From Torreya grandis (Eukaryota; Streptophyta; Pinopsida; Cupressales; Taxaceae): a DNA stretch of 64,000 nt. Positions 58,776 through 64,000 of this stretch are shown piece by piece (within the stretch, counting starts at the first letter, position 1; the number at the start of each line of letters is the position of its first letter). The notes under the pieces are model-generated. The model was not told the DNA's origin and did not search any database. It was given only the letters and a program-made list of their open reading frames with translations. Location of the stretch: NCBI GenBank assembly GCA_037957365.1, contig JARHVA010002128.1, positions 2,551,001 through 2,615,000 of the forward strand. Direction: 5' to 3'. Position numbers and translations under genes: made by a program.

Positions 58776-59280
58776 TGATGATTATTTCCCCTTCTAATCA
58801 AAGGTAATATTCTTCATTAAGGTTTCAATTCAATTTTACTTTAAACACTATCAAATATGAATCCCTTATACATGATATACAATGGGCAAAGAGAAGAGGA
58901 ATCAAACTTTTGCAAGTTAAAGGGGATAGTGAGATAGTGGTGCAATAGGTGAGACGTGTTAGTGTAATAAAGAATCCTATTTTAAAGTCCTAAAAGCACT
59001 AATTTTCATAACTCTTGAAGGAGTTCCTAGAATTTAACATCCATTATATACCAAGTGAGTCCAATCATCATACCAATGTACTAGATGTCATTAGTGCATA
59101 ATATGACATTGCTGATAGAGTCAAAGGTACTCAAGGATAGTCATAAGTTAGAGTTGTGTGTAAGCCATCTATACCTGATAATGAGGTGAGTTGGCAAGTC
59201 TTTGATAGAAATGATTAGATTGTTTGTTTTCTCATGCATAAGGTAAAATTCTTCATAAGAATAAAGGTAGACTATAGAAT
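58776..59280 (+). pseudogene. Element D RNase H before RT (truncated)
   Basis: Starts inside the domain: TIKYESLIHDIQWAKRRGIKLL (catalytic Glu read as Lys), then QVKGDSEIVVQ-stop-VRRVSV, then FNIHYIPSESNHHTNVLD. It lines up with 45200-45500 of element C. It lies between gag and RT, showing the pre-RT position in a third element. Confidence 0.7.
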
Positions 59281-60290
59281 CAATTTGAGGACCAGATAAT
59301 ATAGATAAGGATTAACAAATTTCCCAAAGGATTTGTGACATTGGAGAGTATCTTTAATGAAGATGATTAGTTAAGGAAGGACAAGGTGAGAATATCAACC
59401 AAAGAGGAACATTATGAAAAGGTATCCATTATTTATGATATGTTTCTTATGTTGGGAAAATTGAACACCAAAGAAGAGAGGTTTGCATTATTATCCTTAT
59501 AAGAGTATGTAGATGTGTTTTCATGGCATTACCATGATCTAAAATTTCTTGACCCCAAGTTATCCCAACATAGCATAGAGTTGGAGGACAATGCAAAACT
59601 AGTAAGGCAAAAGCAAAGACCAGTAAACCCTAATGTTGAAGAGCCCATGAAAAGGGAATTAACTACACTAATTAAATCTAAGATCATATTCCCTATAAAT
59701 CATTCCTCATGGGTGGAAAACCTTGTACCTGTGAGGAAGAATAATGGAGACATATGCTTATGTGTTAATTTTAGAGACCTTAATAAGGTGTCTTTGAGAG
59801 ACCATTATCCACTACCATCTATGGATCATATACTTCATAAGGTTTTAGGCTCTTAAAGGTTATATTTACTATATGGATACTCTAGATATAATCATATATC
59901 AGTCAAGGAGGAATATAGATACAATACTTCCTTCACAAAAAAGTGGGACACCTATGCATACATGAATATGCCCTTTGAACTATCTAATACAGGGGAAAAT
60001 TTTAAAAGGGAAATGGATGTTACATTTCAAGGTATAATTAATGATATGGTGCTCATCTATCTTGATGACATCATTATGTTTTCAAAGGACCTTGAATATC
60101 ACATGTCACACTTGAGGTCAGTCTTTGATAGGTGGTTGTAGTTTGGAGTTTCTTTAAACCCCAAGAAATGTATTTTTGTAGTCTATGAGGGAATATTATT
60201 AGGTCATTTTTTGTTAAACTATGGCCTCTAATTTTAACCTAATAATATTTAAGCAATCCTAGCCTTACCCCTACCTAAGCATATGAAAGG
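59281..60290 (+). pseudogene. Element D reverse transcriptase (decayed)
   Basis: FSWHYHDLKFLDP, then KQRPVNPNVEEPMKREL, SSWVENLVPVRKNNGDICLCVNFRDLNKVSLRD and HYPLPSMDHIL. These lie in one open frame (59515-59856). After stops come KKWDTYAYMNMPFELSNTG and LIYLDDIIMFSK, with YLDD intact at 60058-60069. FGVSLNPKKCIFVV ends the domain. The first catalytic block reads CVNF where CVDF is usual. Confidence 0.85.
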
Positions 60291-60960
60291 TTTTTAGAAC
60301 TTATTGGGAAATATTAACTTCATAAGGAGGTTCATTCTAGGTCTTAGTCATATTATTAAGAACCAAAATGAGTTCACATGGATTAAGGAATGGAAGAGAA
60401 TATTTGAGGAAATCAATCATCCATATCTCAATCCCCCACATTCCTAAACCCTAATTTTAGCAAGGATTTTATCATGTATGCATTCTCCACAACTGATGTC
60501 ATTTCTACTATGCTCATATAGTAGAATGATGAAGGGCTAAAATAACCAATTTACTTATTTAGTCAAGCCTTTGAAGTATATGAATAAAGATAAACCTTTA
60601 TGGAAAATAATGTCCTTATTTTTATGAGAGGGCTTAATAATTTTAAACACATGGTGTCTAATAATAAAGTCATACTGATGGTAGTGCACCCAAGCATAAA
60701 GGAGTTTATACTTAAAATAGATTTAAGTGAGAAGAGAGATGAATGGGTGAAAAAGTGTATGGATAATGACATTGAGGTGAGAGTTACAAAGATTATCAAA
60801 GGTAGATTTCCATTTGAACACCTTGCATCAAAGGTTAAAGAAGATAGAGACATAGTTTTGGCAGTCCATGACAGTTAGTAGGCAGCTTCAAACATAACTC
60901 CTCTCAATTGGACTAATGATATGGTCAATTTCCTCCAAATAGGCCAGTGTCTTATGGGCT
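60291..60960 (+). pseudogene. Element D RNase H after RT (decayed)
   Basis: DFIMYAFSTTDVIS, then LFSQAFEVYE, then MENNVLIFMRGLNNFKHMVSNNK, VHPSIKEFILKIDLSEKRDEW and DIEVRVTKIIKGRF. It matches element C 46856-47230 motif by motif. A 92-codon open segment lies at 60600-60878. Confidence 0.72.
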
Positions 60961-62144
60961 TGGATAGGACAAAAATAATAAATTTTATACTATATACCAT
61001 ACCTTATATCTTAGTCAATGGAGTGATTTTCATTAAGGATATAAGAGGTATGATTTTAAGGTGTGTTGAGTCAAGCTAGATTAACAAGTTACTTGAGCAA
61101 TTTCATGATGGGTCTATAGGTGGGAAATTTTTTACCAAGACCATATCCTCAAAATTTATTAGATTAATTTAATTTTATCCTACCTTGTTTAGATACTCAC
61201 ATGCTTAGGTCAGTAAGTGTTCAAAGTGTGCCATGTTAAATGCTAAGTAGGAAACTAAGGTTATCTACCTTACCCTTACAATCCATCCAATTTGAGAAAC
61301 CCTTCATGAAATTGGGATTAGAATTCATAGGCATGATACATCCCCGTTATATTTATTCACATAAGTGTGTCATAATATTCATTGACTAATTCACAAGGTG
61401 GGTGGAGGTAGTTGCACTTAAAGAAGCCAATGAAAACTTAGTCTTGTGACTAGGTTTGGTGTACCTTCAACAATCATATATGATAATGCCTTGGCATTCA
61501 GTAGTGTCAGAGTATGTGAATTAGACCTTAACCATGGAATATATCTCAAGGATTCATCCAAATATTAACCATAGGGAAATGGGCTAGCAAAGTCCACAAA
61601 TAAAAATTTGATAAGGATCATTAAAAGGACCATGGAGGATAGTCAAAGAGAATAGTATAAAACATTAAATATTTTCTTATGGGAAGATAGAGTCACACCT
61701 AAGATATATAATATAAACTCCCCTTACCTCCTTTTTTAGGGTATGGAGGCAAGATTGACCATTTCTCTTGACCTGCCATCCCTAGAGATTGCTCACTAGC
61801 TTGAGCTCTTGGAAGATGATACAATGCAAGTGAGAATGAATGAGCTGAGATAGTTAGAAGAGATAAGGGATGGTGAAATGCATGTCATGTGGTCTAGTAA
61901 ACACCAATTCAAGTAATAATTTGATAAAATAGCTTCACCTATGACCTTTTAATACAGAGATATAATGCTCAAGTGGGATGAAGACTATGTCGAGCCAAGA
62001 AAACACTCCAAGTTTAACAACCTTTGGAGTGGGCCTTATATCATCACCAAATACAAGGAATGTAATGCTTTTCAACTATATAGGTTGAATGGTGAGGAAA
62101 TACCTATCCATATCAAAGGGTTGTTCCTCAAGTTTCGTTATTAG
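60961..62144 (+). pseudogene. Element D integrase (decayed)
   Basis: The zinc region reads HDGSIGGKFFTKT and VSKCSKCAM (second His changed to Lys). The core has GLEFIGMI (first Asp changed to Glu), a small deletion near 61450, TIIYDNALAF (second Asp intact), and GNGLAKSTNKNLI, where the catalytic Glu is Lys. The tail has MLKWDEDYVEPRKHSKFNNLW and KGLFLKFRY before TAG at 62142-62144. Confidence 0.8.
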
Positions 62145-64000
62145 TTCATCATGTTCCTTTTGTATATAGTGGTTAGAGTTTGCTTCTTTTAAGTGCTTCT
62201 ACACATGATAGGGCATTTGTTGCTTTGTCTTGTTGTTTACTATTGTGTGTTGTATTTTATTGTCTCTTATTTTTTTACTGTTTTGTCTCATTGAGTCTTA
62301 AATTTTACAATTTATTGAAAATATTTCATGTACAGTCAAAGATCCATTTTCTAGTCATCAAGAGTAAGTCAAAGAGTTCTAAGTTCCCTTGACCAGCAGG
62401 CTAGTCAAGCTAGTTCAGTCACCAAAAATTTTGATGACTTTATAGTCTCATACCAAGAAAGGGGTCAACCTCAAAGTAATTTAGTCCTGATCCAACATTA
62501 ATCTCATGGTTTCCAAACATCTTTATGAGTTTGGGTTATTCAAGTAGCCCATTATCTTGTCATCATATAGCATTACTTTGTGACCATCCATACCTCTATT
62601 TTAACTTTAATCAAGTGTTTTAAACATATTTGATCATGTGTAAGAGTATTTAGTTAGTTTTATGGGGATCTAACATTTGAAAAATGCCATGATGAAGGTG
62701 AGTTGAGAAGGAACTCTAATGAAGATTCATAAACACATCTGATCTATCCAATTATATAAGTATGCTCATCTTGAAAGATTTCAAGAACATAATTATAAGT
62801 GTATTTTGTTCCAATTAAGGTCTTTTTTAGGTCATAAGGGTATCTTCAAAGGTATTAACATAATATTCATTTTATTTTCCCCTTTAAGGTCATGTATATG
62901 TATCAAAATCAATGTTTTTGATCATAATAAGGCCGAATTTGATCTTGATGATCCACTAATCCATCTTCCACACTTTAAATAGACCTCATGATATTCATTA
63001 CATTATAACTAAAATGTTTCATAACCCAATTAGCCCATCACCACCATGGTTAATGCCTAAATCCTCCTTAATGGTCCCCACACATGTTAAGTTATGACTT
63101 TTCAACTCCCATAATTCATACCATTAACTTAAAAAATGTCACGTGACCCATATTTTCCCTCAATACCACCTAATAATTATGTCTTTTGGTCTGAAACAAG
63201 AGACTATGTAGATAAATTTTTGGTTTCAAAGTTTTCTCAAATGCTACAGATTCGTACAATATAGACTAACTCAAGTGGAGTCAAGGGTTTGTAGAGGGAG
63301 GTTAGTGATGGAAAGTGGAAGAGAAATTCAAAGTGTTACCATTCCTAGATATCTCAAAACTAACCCATATTCCCCTTAATATCATTAGCAAGATTAAAGA
63401 GCTCCTAAGTTTTATACTCAGACCATATAGAAGAGATAGAATGGGGGCTCAAGCTCTTAGCCAAGGGAAGTACACTAAGTCAGATTCTATCCATTGAAAT
63501 TTGTTTAAATATTGGTCTTATAAGCTATATGAACATTCATTAAAAACTTAAGGGATCTAAATTTCACCCATGTCTGCATAGGCTAAATGGAATAGGATGG
63601 TTTTCATGGATTAGTGGCTTTTTTGGTCAAACTAATGAGTGATCATATTTACTCAGGTCTTAAAGGAACCTCTCATGTAATTTTAAATGTTTAGATCACA
63701 CAAGTGAGATCATGAAGATAATAAAATTTCAAAACTATCATAGTGTGCAATCTACAGGTAGATCTAGGTAATGAACAAAGTGATAAGTGCCCTCATAAGA
63801 AGGATTTGACTATGTTAGAGAATTGGTGGAGTGTTTCAATTCTCCCCATAACTATTTTCTCAAGTTTTGGATCCATCGGTCTCTTATTTATCTCAAGGTG
63901 TCTTAAATGAAATACACTTATACATATTTAAGGTTCACTATGTAAAAGAACTATGTATTACTCAATGACACCTTTAGAGCCTTCAAATATAGCTAAGAAA
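62145..64000. other. Sequence downstream of element D, nothing recognised
   Basis: T-rich start (to about 62310) consistent with a 3' untranslated region, then AT-rich sequence without frame or clear repeat. The 3' LTR of D would be expected here, but no match to 55468-57627 was found by eye. Confidence 0.4.

Larger units (their letters stand above)
57628..62144 (+). mobile_element. Element D: decayed Tat-like Ty3/Gypsy retrotransposon with internal deletion
   Basis: The primer-binding-like site at 57632 matches element C. Gag, a truncated RNase H, RT, a second RNase H and integrase follow, all of the same lineage as C. A deletion near 58775 fuses mid-gag to RNase H, removing gag C-terminus, protease and the RNase H start. 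Stops are much denser than in C. Confidence 0.82.

Noticed and set aside
1..64000. tRNA, rRNA, replication origin or bacterial-type operon features
   Set aside because: None seen. The sequence has plant retroelement character throughout. A tRNA scan would settle the tRNA question; none is expected.

Overview
This window looks like plant nuclear DNA from a large, repeat-rich genome. It is AT-rich and holds no gene I would call a working host gene. Almost everything recognisable is a decayed LTR retrotransposon of the Ty3/Gypsy superfamily (Tat-like and Athila-like), plus one probable DNA transposon. The age of the copies, the nesting and the many C-to-T type stop codons suggest a gymnosperm or another giant genome that purges repeats slowly. 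That taxonomic guess is inference.

Layout. 1-306: integrase C-terminus of a Gypsy element that begins outside the window. 307-5604: a non-coding stretch, then a 3.5-kb decayed extra ORF of unknown function. 6335-7245: a dispersed repeat and probable LTR end. 7246-27176: element B (Tat-like, + strand), with gag, protease, an extra RNase H before RT, RT, a second RNase H and integrase. B is split inside RT by element A (11218-24750, Athila-like, - strand, both LTRs present, 5-bp target duplication CCACT). A itself carries a solo LTR (19004-20401, duplication CCTTC) between protease and RT. From 27475 a long repeat-rich stretch resembles B's 3' LTR.

31098-39320: a candidate DNA transposon (E). 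Two arrays of 13-bp units lie in opposite orientation on either side of a decayed hAT/DUF4371-like transposase (- strand, 36118-38640) and a second unrecognised coding-like stretch. 40278-51033: element C (Tat-like, + strand, LTRs of 2243 and 2246 bp, duplication AAGTT), inserted into a second copy of the dispersed repeat. 51540-55467: remains of another Gypsy element ending in an LTR of the same family as the solo LTR in A. 57628-62144: element D, a Tat-like relative of C with an internal deletion. 62145-64000: no recognised feature.

Most notable: three independent Tat-like elements (B, C, D) carry an RNase H domain upstream of RT, and B, C and D also have the usual one downstream. Element A has a 21-bp-period array of TTCnnGAA palindromes in both LTRs, with related 21-bp arrays at two internal sites. 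Element E has minisatellite ends like Foldback elements. The dispersed repeat contains a 12-bp-stem hairpin with a compensatory base-pair change between its two copies. All statements come from reading the sequence; no database search was run.
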